DNA from: Setophaga petechia
Taxonomy: Eukaryota > Chordata > Aves > Passeriformes > Parulidae
Assembly (NCBI GenBank): GCA_024362935.1
Contig: JANCRA010000009.1
Coordinates: 14,515,572-14,579,571, forward strand
Reading direction: 5' to 3'
Length of the DNA stretch: 64,000 nt
Of this stretch, positions 27,901 to 39,827 are shown piece by piece. The notes under the pieces are model-generated. The model saw only the letters and a list, made by a program, of their open reading frames with translations. It did no database searches and had not been told where the DNA came from. The translations under genes were made by a program, and so were the position numbers. The first letter of the stretch is position 1, and each line of letters opens with the position of its first letter.

Positions 27901-30900
27901 TGCTGATTGTTGGTCCCTCCAGCAGATGAACAGGGACCATATAAGATTGTGAGTTTTGGATGAAAGCTGCCTTAGACTACTATTTCCCCCTTCCAGAACT
28001 ACCACACCTCATCAAAGACTAATCTTGCTTTAGACCTGGGAAAAAGAAGAGGGAAAAAACCATATGGGTTGTAATATAATGTGGTGCACCATCTGGCTTG
28101 CAAGGGAGGCTTGAGAAACCGAGCAGAAATTTTTACTACAAGAATGATAAGACCCTTTCTGGTCTGGACCCTAAATGATAACCATGTGATCCCAGCAATA
28201 AACAATCACCCTAATCACAATTCTTTAGGACATGTGACTTTATCTTCAGAGCTCACAGGTCATCTTCATGGCATAAGGGTGAGTTGGTACCCAGTTGCTC
28301 ACATCTGTTCCCCTCACTCAGCTCAGGAGCTGTTCAGAGGACTTACTCTCTCAAGCCTTTGCATAGCCCCCTTCCAATCTGATGCTTGAAGGTTTTGCAG
28401 AGCATGTGTGTAAAGGCTAAATTGATAGCCAGATTCTTTTACATTTATCTGGGGATGTACAAAAACACTATCACAACCCCTAAAGGATCATCTAAATTAT
28501 TTAAAAATGCACAAATTCAAAGCGTGTGAAATCTGAACTGCCTCTTTTTACTTAGTGATTTTGATCTCAGGTCCACTATTGCCTTGGTCTTAACCTGCTC
28601 TTAACCAATCAGTTGAGACACATCAGACTACTTCTTTGCCATTTCTAGAGAAACATCTTTATGCCAAACTCCCTTATTCCTGCAGATGAAGGAGTTGTCA
28701 CTTTCTCAGCTGGCTAGCCACAAATGTAAGCTCACAACATCTGGTTTTACACTATTGATTGACAGCACATCTCTTTATTCCTAACTAGCAATGTCTCCAT
28801 AGCTGTCCTGTCAGCTGTGTCTGCCAAGATGGTGCACACTGCGTGAAAATGCACTGATCCTGCTGACATTTCTTTTCTCTAGTTCTTGTGTGGCTGAAAG
28901 GGAGGCCCAATCTGAGCATGACAGAATGCTTGATTGTTAGTATTAAATATGGTGTCTCCAGGCCTTTGAGCTTCTTACGCTATTCAGGACAGTTATTAAA
29001 TTCTCCACCAAGACATCTGAGGAGTGTTTTGATTTTAGGAAGAGTGTCAGCCTTGTGCAGGCAAGAATTAGCCATTCATGTTCCCTTACTATGGAGGGCA
29101 TGGAAGAAGGAAAGAAAAACCTGGCAGGAGCATTTTTTGCCTTGGCTTGCTGAGAGCAAAAGGATGGTATGATCTAGGATATGTCACTTGGAGAAAGTCG
29201 TTGTGGTCAGAGCTTTAGCAAGAGAAGCAAGTATCCTTCCTCAGATCAATCTCATCTTAAACACACATTAGAGGAATCCTTCAGCAACTCTCATGTAGAA
29301 TTGCAGGCTATCAGGTAAGAGGGCTTGCTATATCATACAGGAGTCATTAGAAGAGAGAAAACTTTCTTGCTTGAGGGACTTCAGCAGCATCTCAGCTTGA
29401 AGATTCAATTTTTTTTTGACAACAGCAACTGCCAGCTGATATTATTTCTCTCCCACCTGTAAAGAGAAAATAATAGCTCTGTCTTAGGTGCATGTTTTTG
29501 ATGGAAGTTGTGGTTAAGAATAGAAATGATGCTGAGATGCCAAAGTCTTTGCACCTCTGGGGTGCAGACTAATGGGTCTTTCAGCTCTGCATACACCAGC
29601 AGTGGCATGGGCAGTGCTCCCCTTCTCAAGCAGGGGCTGGCCCATTGCCTCCCTCCTTGGACCAACTTTGCCAACACAGCAGCTCTGTGTGTGTGTCAAG
29701 GTGCACAGAGTGCTGGGGAGACTGGTGAGAAAGCAGGCTCTGTACAACTGCTGACCTTGCCAAAAAAGACCCTGACACAAATCTTCAAATGAAGATCAAA
29801 TATAATCTCTTGATGATAAAATTTCACAGGAATTAATCACGTTCATCTGGATTTATGGAGTAGGAAGCTTTTGCTCTGTTCTGATTCAGTTAAACAATGA
29901 TCTGTACCAGCTGCTGTAAACTGGGTGAGTTCACTTCTTTGATTCAGTTATGCCTACGCATTTTGGAGTCAGCATCCTCCTCCTGCATGGAGCTATCTTC
30001 AGAAAGCTTTGCCCTCCCCTGGGGCTGAGGGAGCTGGTCTGCTGGCAGCAGTGGGGCCATGCTGTCCCACAGCCCACCATTCGTGAGGGCACCACCTCCC
30101 ACCTGGCCCACTATGCATGGATGAAGCACGCACAACCAGAGGCAGAAGCCACACTTTGCAATGAACTCCCCCTAAACCTTGTCTTTGCTCTAATCATTTC
30201 AAAACCCTGGGTAATATTTCAGATGCTGATGTGCTGCATCACCTCCTCACAGGTGTTCAAGGTTGTCCCCCCATCTCCCTCAGCTGCTTACCTTGCCAGG
30301 AGATCTGCCATCTCCCACCATGTCCTGGGGCACTGAGCACCTTGAGGGAAGGGACTGTGCCTCTGCACCACCAGTGAGATGGGGGCTGTGTCAAGAGCTC
30401 CCAGTCAGGCTGCTGGGGCTTGTGTAGGCTCAGCTCATACCCCTGTCTCTGCACTGTCAGTATGGGGGCCTGGGGGTGGAGGTAGGGTGTCTCTCTGTTG
30501 GTCTTAGCTTCTATCAGCAGAATATATCTTTTCAAGATTTCCTTCTGTTCTGATTTTTCTTAGTCACTTAGCCGTGGTCTCAGTCCTCCTGCAGTCTGAA
30601 GGGCTAATGGATAGTTACCCCTTTCAAGAATGACATGTACTTTCCTGAGGCATCTTTCACCTTTGGAGATATTCGCTTTAGACAGAGATGACTCTTCTTT
30701 GCTTCTAAAGAGAGAACCCCTTAGAGGAAGGTCTGTAGTGATAGGTATTGCAGAGCCTGGGTGTGGAGCGGACAGAACAGTCATAGACAGAGGTCATTTC
30801 AATTTTCCAGGTGGGCTAAACTATCCAGGCAGGACAATGAAGTTACTGCTCTCAAGGCCTGCCTATTTTAGGCTTTTATGCCTAGGTCTCTGTGACATGT

Positions 30901-31464
30901 ACTAACAGTAAAGTGTTGCACTTCACAAGCATTTCTGCCAGACTCGCTGACAACACAGCAGCAGCTGGAAGGGGCACTGGTGATTTCCACTGTGCCTTCC
31001 AGTTAGGAGCTGGGACATCTTTCATAGACCTTCAAGGAGAAGAAATGTAGCAATGAATGGATTTAGGTTCTGGCCTTCTTTTGTTCTTGATTGGAACAGC
31101 TCCTGTCCTAATTATAATCATTTGCCATGTGATTTTAAAGCAATTATGAATTGACTGTAATGCATGCAGATTACTGATCTCTCATGCACAAAATTAATTT
31201 ACTCTGCCAGCAATTTCAGACACTGAACTTCAGCTGGTGACTCACAGCTTTGCGTAAATGATTCTACAGAAAACCAGTGAAATAGTAAACGTTCAATACA
31301 CATTTTTCTTTAACAGAATCTTCATTATTACTCCTTAAAAGGAAGCTTTGCCAATGAAAAAGAAAACACTCCCACACAAACACAGGAAATTTAACTGGAT
31401 ACCTTTTATGAGGTAGGAGATTGTTTTATAACTGATGTATTTATTATGATTGCACTTAATTACC

Positions 31465-31497
31465 GGAAAAAAAAAAAGAAAAAAGAAAAAAGAAAAT
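31465..31497. repeat. A-rich AAAAAAG simple repeat
   Basis: Consecutive blocks of six or more A separated by single G make a purine tract of about 30 bp. Confidence 0.85.
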
Positions 31498-31794
31498 CAC
31501 ATGGGCAGAGAAAAGCTGAGAGCAAAACCTTACCAGGTTCCTTGTCCAAGAGTCACTGGGTCATCTCTGCAGGTGCTGCATGAGAACTGCCGCAGGCTTA
31601 GTAACAGTGGCTGGAGGATGCAGCCCAGGAGGAGAAGCTATAAAACACAGGATGGTCCTTAAAAGATAGAGGCCCTTCCAAAACCACAGGCTGCTTATGA
31701 AACAGGCCAGTTCAGTCAAACCAATGGACATTCCTGCTTTGCAATCAATAATGTAGACTTAAGTCTAATGAAATAGTTGAAAACTGCATGGAAA

Positions 31795-31862
31795 TCACAG
31801 AATCTTAGAAAGGTTTGAACTGGAAGGGACCTTAAAAAGCACCTAGATGTCCTTCCTAAATC
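31795..31862 (-). mobile_element. Short CR1 tail remnant, minus strand
   Basis: TCACAGAATCTTAGAAAGGT and TGGAAGGGACCTTAAA match the terminal CR1 block in complement. Only about 65 bp remain. Confidence 0.7.
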
Positions 31863-33133
31863 TTGGTCAACTTAACTAAATTATTCAAAACCATTTCAGA
31901 CAAGACTGCCAGGGACCCATCTCAAATTATTCCATGTACCACCACTAGCATAGTGGCCCTCCGATGTCAGGGAAGCAGCAGATCCACTACATATGCACAA
32001 AGGCCATTTGTCAGGAATTTCTGGATGTTTAGAAGACAGGGAAGCTAATCTGGGAACTCAGGAGACCTCTGCCCAAGGAATCAGCCAGCCATCTGAATAA
32101 ATAGGGATCGATACCTTGCCATAGGAACCTTACAACTGGTCACACTGTCGGGAGAGGCAACTGATACCAAACCCTCAGTTCCAGCTGAAGTTGTGCCAAG
32201 CAGTTCAGGCTGCAGAATTAGATCAGTCAATTCCTTGGCCTTTGTCATTGCTTGCCCAATATTCCCTTCAGAAGATTGTAATGATAAATTTACTACAGTT
32301 TCATAAAATATCACATGCAATTGCTTGCTTATGAACCACTTTGTGACTCTTCCAGAGCAGAGACCATTACCCAGCAGGAAAAGAGTGTGTTAATTCGCAG
32401 CATCATTTCTGGGAGGGCAACCCAGAGCCCTGTATATGACAATATTGTATAGGCAGTCAATTGTCTATACAATACTTTTGAACATCAGGCTTGCCCTTCT
32501 TTTACTTACTGATAACAGCCACAGCATCTGAGGCTTAATTCACATCAAGGTAAAATCCTGCTGGTTCCAGCAAGGGCCAAGCCAGGCCCACAGTGATGAA
32601 AGAGTATTGGAGACCAAGTGTTCAGCTGCCTCACGAGTGGGAGTTATTAGCAAACAATGAATTAGTTCTCTTTTATCTTTTATATAGGTCTTGCAGCAGG
32701 GCACTCAGGGAGAGGAAACATAAGAGCCACTTGGAAAAGAACAACAGTACTACAGAGTGAATGAAGCCTTTATCACACAGCAGTCCAACAAAAGCAGGAT
32801 TCCATGGCTGTGGAAGAGGAGTAGCAGCTCAGTAGCACTGCAGCCCTACAGGTATATATACCTCCAGGTCATCACATAAGCTGAGGTGTCACCGAATCCA
32901 GTGCAGATAATTGAAGGGGAGGGAGGGAGACAAAGCATAGGACAACTCTTTGTTCCACAGATCTGCAAATACTTCACATCAGCAAACAGGTCAAAATATC
33001 CTGGGCGCCTCTGGTTTTTGTGTCCTGAGTGTGTGCACTCGCTGTCCTAGGCTTGGGCAGGGACCATGGGCAAGGGCTTGACCTTAAATATAGTCCTTGT
33101 CCAAAGGTGAGTTGATAACCAGGGTCCTCACAC
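31863..33133. other. Intergenic, one inverted repeat
   Basis: The perfect inverted repeat at 32443-32474 is the only structure seen between the CR1 remnant and the solo LTR. Confidence 0.65.
32443..32474. repeat. Perfect 10-bp inverted repeat
   Basis: TATTGTATAG (32443-32452) and CTATACAATA (32465-32474) are exact reverse complements around a 12 nt loop. It lies in intergenic DNA with no known gene. Confidence 0.85.
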
Positions 33134-33784
33134 TGTCCTGGGTTGGCTGTATGATGCTTTTATCCCCAATCGTCTTGTTCTGTTCATGTTGAATAGTAAG
33201 TTTTGCACCTTTAAGACTTATTGCAGAGAGTGAAGGGGGAGAGAGAAATGCACAGTTTTTTTTTCTTCCAGACACTGCTCTCCTCCCCTACATTCCTCCT
33301 CCTGGACTGTTGTTGTCTGCGGACAGATGGCGGGATAGAGCTCTTCTTTTGCTTTTTAGTTAGTGTTAGCTAACTGAGGCAAAGAATTTCCCTGGACTGT
33401 GGTTTTTTTTCCTTTTCTTCGGACCTCTTGAAACCTGCTCTGGACTGAACACCCAGGGGAGCACCGGCAGCTCACATTTCTGGCCCACCAGGCCGGGCCT
33501 GGCCTGCGACAATTCCAGCACCGGAGGGACTGATCAGAGACTGAGTGAGCTGCAACCCGGGGATGGGGGTTTCTCAGTTTGTCATCTCTTTTAGAGTGGC
33601 AAGGGGTCTCATTGTTTGATATTGTTTTAGTTTTATTGTTTAATAAACAGTTTTTTTCCACCTTTCTCCAAGGAGGTTTTTTTTTTTTTTTCCTCCCGGA
33701 CCAGTTGCGGGGCCGATTGGATCTGCTTTTCCCACCGGATCTCCTTTGGGGGATTCTTCCCCAAATTTACTCTAAACCTGGACA
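33134..33784 (+). mobile_element. Solo LTR of an avian endogenous retrovirus, plus strand
   Basis: The element starts TGTCCTGGG and ends CCTGGACA, so the TGTCC/GGACA ends are inverted repeats. It has AATAAA at 33642-33647 in a T-rich region, followed by a GC-rich part consistent with U5. Flanking pentamers are CACAC before and CACGC after, a probable target duplication with one change. No gag, pol or env sequence flanks it, so it is a solo LTR left by recombination. The length of 651 bp is normal for avian LTRs. Confidence 0.85.
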
Positions 33785-36700
33785 CACGCTTACCCCACAA
33801 ATGTCTCCAGAACGAAGCAGAGCTATATAGTCTTCTTTTATCTGGAAAAGAGAGAGAGGCAAGTGTGCAGTGCAGGCAAGTTGCTGGGAAATACCGGCAG
33901 AAGCACTGCTGGCCAAAACGTGGTTGAGTATGATGCTGCTGGGGACTACAATTACTGGTTTTACTGAGTCAAATGGAATTTGGTGGGACTTGCCCACTAG
34001 ACAGAAAGTCCTGGAGACTAGATCCAGGCATTACTGTATTTATCCCACATATTTGGTGGTATCCATTCCAAAGGCAGTTGTGGCCAATGTGACTATAATT
34101 TCACATTATCTTAGCTCTGTTCATTTTCTGCCATCTTTCTGACAGCTCTAGCTCAGGAGAAGCTAAGAAGGGCAGAAACCAACCCAGGGAATATAGAAGT
34201 TCAAGCAATTAACACATCAATTATGTTTTCTGTCTCTCTACCTGTCCACCCATGCATGCGTTTATCCATCCATCCCTTCCTTCTCAGGTACAGTCTACAG
34301 AGAAGGGCGTGGTTGAATTAGGTCAGTCAGGAGATGGGACAGGTGATAATCTGGGGTTTCCCTTGTCTTCTAATTTCTATCCTAGCAGAAGTTGAACCCC
34401 AGTGGTACTTTCACTCAAGCTCAAGAGAGCCTTACTTGACTTTACCAGGCTGTCCAGTAAGAGCTTGCTACCTTTGTCTATGACACAGATGTCTTTGCTG
34501 GCCAGGGGTGACACTTGTTTATGTAAAAAACACCTAAATGGACTAAAGATATAAGAACAAGCAGTCTTTAAAGGATATACCAACTTTACTGAGTGGAAGA
34601 GACCCAGAGAGACAGCTCAAGTACTGAATCCCCCAAGCAGTTGTCCACACTCTGAGCTCATGCCCTGACTCCAATCCGGATGTCTTCAGCTATCTCTTTT
34701 CAAGTGAGATCTTGTATAAGAAGGACTAGCCCTGAGCATTGTGGACACTCAGAGCAGGAGGCTGGGGTATGTCTCCAGCAGTATTTAGTCTCCAGAATAA
34801 CTCATCTAGTCTCCATTGTGTTTAGCTGTGTGGACAAAGCTGTACAGAATCTGGGTGGTCAGTATATGGATGACTGACCTATCCTCAAGTCAGGAGCATA
34901 TCCTTAGACTTCAACAGCAAAAATGGGAGTGAGAAGTAGGGAAGTAACAAAATTGTTAATGATCCTGGAAATTGAATAAAGTTGAAAGCCCATAAAGGAA
35001 TCAAGAAGTAAAAATAGAGCTGAGGCTACCTGCATAAAAGTTTGAGAAGCTGTGATTCAGGGAACTCCTAACTACGAATTACCAGGTTCTCTTGGCTGAA
35101 AGCAAATATATTTCTCTTTGAGGAGAAATGTGCAGTGTTTCCAGTCTCTGACCCCTGAGTAGATTTTGTCAAGCCAAAGGCAACTTGAATGCACTCCTTC
35201 TCCATTGAGAACAAAAAGTGATATGAGAATCTGATGGTGGCAACTTCTCTAAAATCCCTGATTGGATCTTAATATATAGTAATATAACAATTCCTTCAGA
35301 GGCATTCAACAGCTGGTTGATTTGGTTGTGCTTCGCTGCCCAAAGTGTGAACCTGGAAATGGTAAAACCTAATTCAAAATCTTCTTCCTTGATGTTCAGG
35401 CAACATGTGTTCCCCAGAAACTGGGAGTTTAAAGGATTTTGGAAAGTTCACCTCCCAAAAGGCAGTAAGACCCAGAGGAACATCTTCATGGAAAATCCTT
35501 CCTCCTCCTTCTTCATGGCTGCTTATGTTTTTTTTCCTCTCCATTCTTTTAGTACCTACAAGCAAGAACATAGTGATGCTTTGCCTACCTCTTCAGGCTT
35601 TGGATGACTCAGAACCACTGTGTGCAATTTTGTGACTTAAAAGATAAAGAGGGAAGGGCAAAGCTCGGCCACTTGTTACTGTACTTAAAGCTGTAATTGT
35701 GTGTAAGTACTTGCAAATATCAAGGCCATCTTTGGAGACAATGATGTGTAATGGCTCTTCCAGCTATATCTCGTTTTCCAGGGGGACATAATGGCTAAAT
35801 CAATGTAAAGTGTCATGAATTTCTTTTTTCTGTTCTCCCTGGGGCTGTTCTTTCCAGTTACGTATGTTCAGCTTTGAACTCTAGAAAAATCAATGAAGAT
35901 TTAGTTGTTCTCAAAAACCCCAAGCTAAAAATTTAAAGCATTTTCTGTCATCTTGGTGTGGAATATGTAATCCCTCTCCCCCTCAAGTACCCTTCAGAGC
36001 ATGTGACTCAGCAAGCTTTTGTTAAATAAGCAGTAGCATAAAAACATGTTTTTATTGAAATGTTTTTTTCCTCGAGTCTCATTCTTAAACATAATCAGTG
36101 AAATTTTATTAGTAGTACTGTCATAAAAGAAACGCTACCACTTTGCTGTTCCTGAAAAATAAAGGCAGTTTTTACTCCCAAAAAAAGAAATTAAAGAAAT
36201 TGACTTCTGTATCCATGCTTTTACATTTTCCTTGTGTCACACCCTGGTTTTCAGTTCACTTCTACACAATAGAGATGCTCATGATGCAGTTAGCCAACGC
36301 CTGCAAGAAGACAAGGCTTAGCTGTAAAACTCTGTGGAGGAATAATCTGAAAATAATAAAAAAATGAGCCAGCACACTAAGCACAAACCAAAATATGTCT
36401 ATTTTATAGAAAAATAAATCTTTACAGAAGACATATTTGCAATAAGTCCTTCATTTTAGCACTTAGACCTTCATAGTGGCTCTTGCTTCCAGTACAACTT
36501 CCCTGCTTTAGGAAAATCAGATACCACAACCAGTAAAATAATGCCTTACCTCTCAAGCCCCCTTTAGAAGCAGTGAAGTTTCATACCCTGAGATATAATT
36601 CTGTTCTTACTTCAGAAAAACCTACAATTTTCAGGAATGATGCAACACCATCAGAGCATCTCTCTGCAAAGTGTATCAGGGTCTTTGGAGCTATAGGCAT

Positions 36701-39195
36701 GGCACCCAGAAAGGTCTGGCACCACAGCTCACAGGCAGACTGTTCAATAAAGCAGTGGGAACACTGAGCAATCCGGGGCAAACAAAGCAATTCATTACCA
36801 TTTCAGACAGTTCTTGGTTCTGATTTTAGCAGCTCAAATACCAAAGCTGCCTGGATATTGGAAAGTCAAAGCATCTGCTTAGGAGCATCAGGATTTCAAC
36901 AGGTAAAAGTTGTGAAAAGTACTTTCAAGGCACCTCTTGGCCCATTCCTCTGATTTATGTATTTCCTAGCATTTGTATATTCTTCCTATGGGTTGTGTGG
37001 AAGTCTGAGAATTTTGCTTTGCAAACAGAAGCAGAATCAACAGCCAAGCTCAACCAGTTGCTAGCACTTCTTCTGAGGAAGGAAAGAAGCCAAATCCTCC
37101 AGCAGCATGGGGGTGTATCAGCACACCAGCTGGGTTACTGCTGACACTGCCAAGCAGGCAGGACGCAGAACCAGGCACAGCCATTCTGGTGCTGATTCTG
37201 TGCCCCAAGTACCCTCATTTCCCCCAGTAATGAGGTTAGTGTTGGCGTTGAGTTTATTTGGGTCTGGTAGGAAGAATGTGTAACTCCATTTTGGGGGGAA
37301 AAAAATCCAAGCTCTTTATCTGCAGCTGCTCAGTAACTGATGTCATCAAGACTGTTTCATTGCTTTAAGTTGAAAAATTTTGTCAAGCATCTTCCCTGAC
37401 TCTTATGTAAGAACAAACCACACGGGGTGGAGAATGCCAGGAACCGACGTACACTTACAGCTGTGGTCACATCATCATAACTCGTGGCAGCAGAGGATAA
37501 AAAAGGGGAGCTTGAGTACTGAAAAGGCATCTTGTAATGCCATTCATCAAACATGATGTCCTTGAAGGTCGTTTGTGGGGAGAAGGTAAGCCAGGAAATG
37601 AAGCTGGAGGGTATTCAGTGTTTGGCTCTATAACAAAGCAAAATAGCCCACAACATTTTGTTCTGGTTTATCTCATTCTCTCTCCCATCTTCTCTGCCTC
37701 AGCCAAGCATCACCAGCCACACTGCAGGAATCATTTGGCACTTTTCTTAAAAGCCACAAGCCAGCTCCAACTTGACTGGTGTCTTCAGAGTAATCTGAGA
37801 GAAGTTAAACCAGAAAATTAGATTCTCTCCTCATCTGACCAGTAGAAATTTCTGGAGAGCAAACTGCAGAAACCCAGGCATATCAGAGGTGCTCTGAGGA
37901 ACAGATCAAGCACACAGGAGTTTGAAACTTGGTGTTTGAGATGGTCTAACACAAATGAGGTTTCTGAAGGAAGAAATAAATCTTGGCCAGCACTCAAGAC
38001 TGTACTGGGAAGTGTGTGGAGAAGAGCACAAAGGCTTGAGTGAACCTGGTCCTTTCCAAGCCTTGGTGTCCTAGATGAATAGGTGTAGAGGATTTCCTTG
38101 TGGTTGCATACAAAATGCTTCTGTCTTCCACCTGGCTGGACCGTCCATCACCCATTCAGGCCACAGCAGCAGAGACAAATCCAATTACGTGCTAACCCAC
38201 CAGCTCCTCCATTCATCTCCTTCTGCAGGGGAAAAAAACATCCACACCAACTATGCAGCAAAAACCACCACCACCCAATAGCTCACATTTGGGAAAGTTG
38301 AGAGGATAGAGTACCCTGCTCTGCAGGCTGGAGAGGTGATACCCTGTCTCTTGGCAAAAACAAGAGCAGGAAGAAGAGGCAGCACCCCAGCAAGGGGTGC
38401 AGGGACAGGGCTGGGGATGGGGACAGGGAAGGGCAGGGAGTACAGTCTATGTGGTTCTGCACCCCACCACAGAGTACCAGGGATTGTCCCAGTGCCTCTG
38501 CTTGATCAGGAACTCAGCAGAAAATGTCACATACACAGAACTCAGCAGAGGTTTAACACCACATTGTACACACAAAACCAATACATGCTAACAAAATGAG
38601 ACTATATATTTATTATATGCTGGAAAACAGGAAAAAAACAGTACTTACAAAAGACCCTGTAACTTTCTTTTGTGCTCTTTCTTTTGTGCTCAGCTTGAGC
38701 TGCCTCATGCTGGTTTCTGTGAGGTTGGGGACACACAGCAAGATCCCCACATTGGGCCACCACACCCTGCCACAGCAGAAGCTCTTACTCAAGTGCGCTG
38801 AGGTTCCTGGGCTCAGTGTTTACCTGTGCACAGAGGGAAATAAGACTCAGGAAGACTTTTCTGAGCATTATAAATTTCTGGTGGAGATGGATGCTTACCA
38901 GGCCTGGAGTAAGAGCCTCCCATGGTTGTTCACATATCACTGATGCCTATAAGCACTTGTTGAGCTCATTTCAGGAAATAGAACTAATACCCACATCCCA
39001 CCCTCTCTAGAGGCTGATTTCACTGAGTCAGGGCTAAGCTCTGTCAGGAGCTCCTCCTTGGTGGGGTCTGCCCCAGGCAGCAGCCCCCAGCTAAGGCTTG
39101 TGATAAATAGGTATGACTTGTGCTGATAAAATTGAAGCACTAATCAATATTGGTACTGTAATTAATATTTGGGAATAATAAAAATAGTTAAAAGT
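33785..39195. other. Intergenic, nothing recognised except a short duplication
   Basis: No gene or element is recognised apart from the 16 bp duplication at 38664. AT-rich patches such as 36000-36420 have no clear function. Confidence 0.65.
38664..38694. repeat. 16-bp tandem duplication CTTTCTTTTGTGCT
   Basis: The word CTTTCTTTTGTGCTC is present twice head to tail. It looks like a local slippage product. Confidence 0.8.
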
Positions 39196-39827
39196 TGTAA
39201 TGCCAAAGAAGAGAGGGAGAGGAGGGTCTCCACCCCCGCCCTCCCGGCATATGTTCACAAGGACAGGAGGAAAGAAGCCAAAGATACAGTTGCTACAAAT
39301 GAGCAGAAAGAAAGGAAAACCTGGTTGGGTCCCAGAAAATGCTAATTATAAGAGATTTATTGCTTTGATACGTAGATCTAGTGATATGTTAGTTTTGGCT
39401 TACATTGTACTGGCTTGATGCACATGTGTAACCCAAAGGTGAATTAAAGGACACAGAAGAAGATTACAAAATCTTCATCAGACAACCCCCAAAAGACTTG
39501 TGCGACCACCAAGCTGAGTGGTGGCGCATGCACGGTAAAGGTGGTGATGAGGGCAGAGATAGAAATATGATGAACCGAAAATAGGAGGAGATGGTATTAA
39601 CCCATGGCATATAAGGGGGTAATTTTTACTTGGCAAGCTTGTCCGTGAGGTGGCAAGGGTCCCAGAACCCTGCACTCTGTACCCCGCGGTTATCTTTTGC
39701 TTATGTGCTATTATTGGAACCAAATTATCCCTTATTTATATATTTTCTTAACTGTTCAATTAAAATTTCTGCTATCTCAAATATTGTTTGTTTTTTTTAT
39801 GAAGAGATAATTGTGCAAACATAACAG
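39196..39827 (+). mobile_element. Probable third LTR or retroviral remnant
   Basis: The right half looks retroviral: CATATAAGGGGG at about 39608 as a TATA box, then CTGCACTCTGTACCCCGCGG, an ATTAAA signal near 39759, and an ACATAACA end. The start is either TGTAATGCC (39196) or TGTAACCC (39426); no target duplication settles it. The first part holds a 72-codon open frame (39200-39418) that is very basic at its N-terminus. I do not recognise its product. Confidence 0.45.

Larger units (their letters stand above)
17695..31794. other. Intergenic with two CR1 fragments
   Basis: CR1 pieces lie at 19.9 and 21.8 kb. An AT-rich low-stop region at about 22470-22650 reads like possible conserved non-coding DNA. 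The stretch 22950-23300 is GC-richer but has too few CpG for an island. Open frames on the minus strand at 22942-23412 and 26202-26669 are about 155 codons and unrecognised. Confidence 0.6.
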
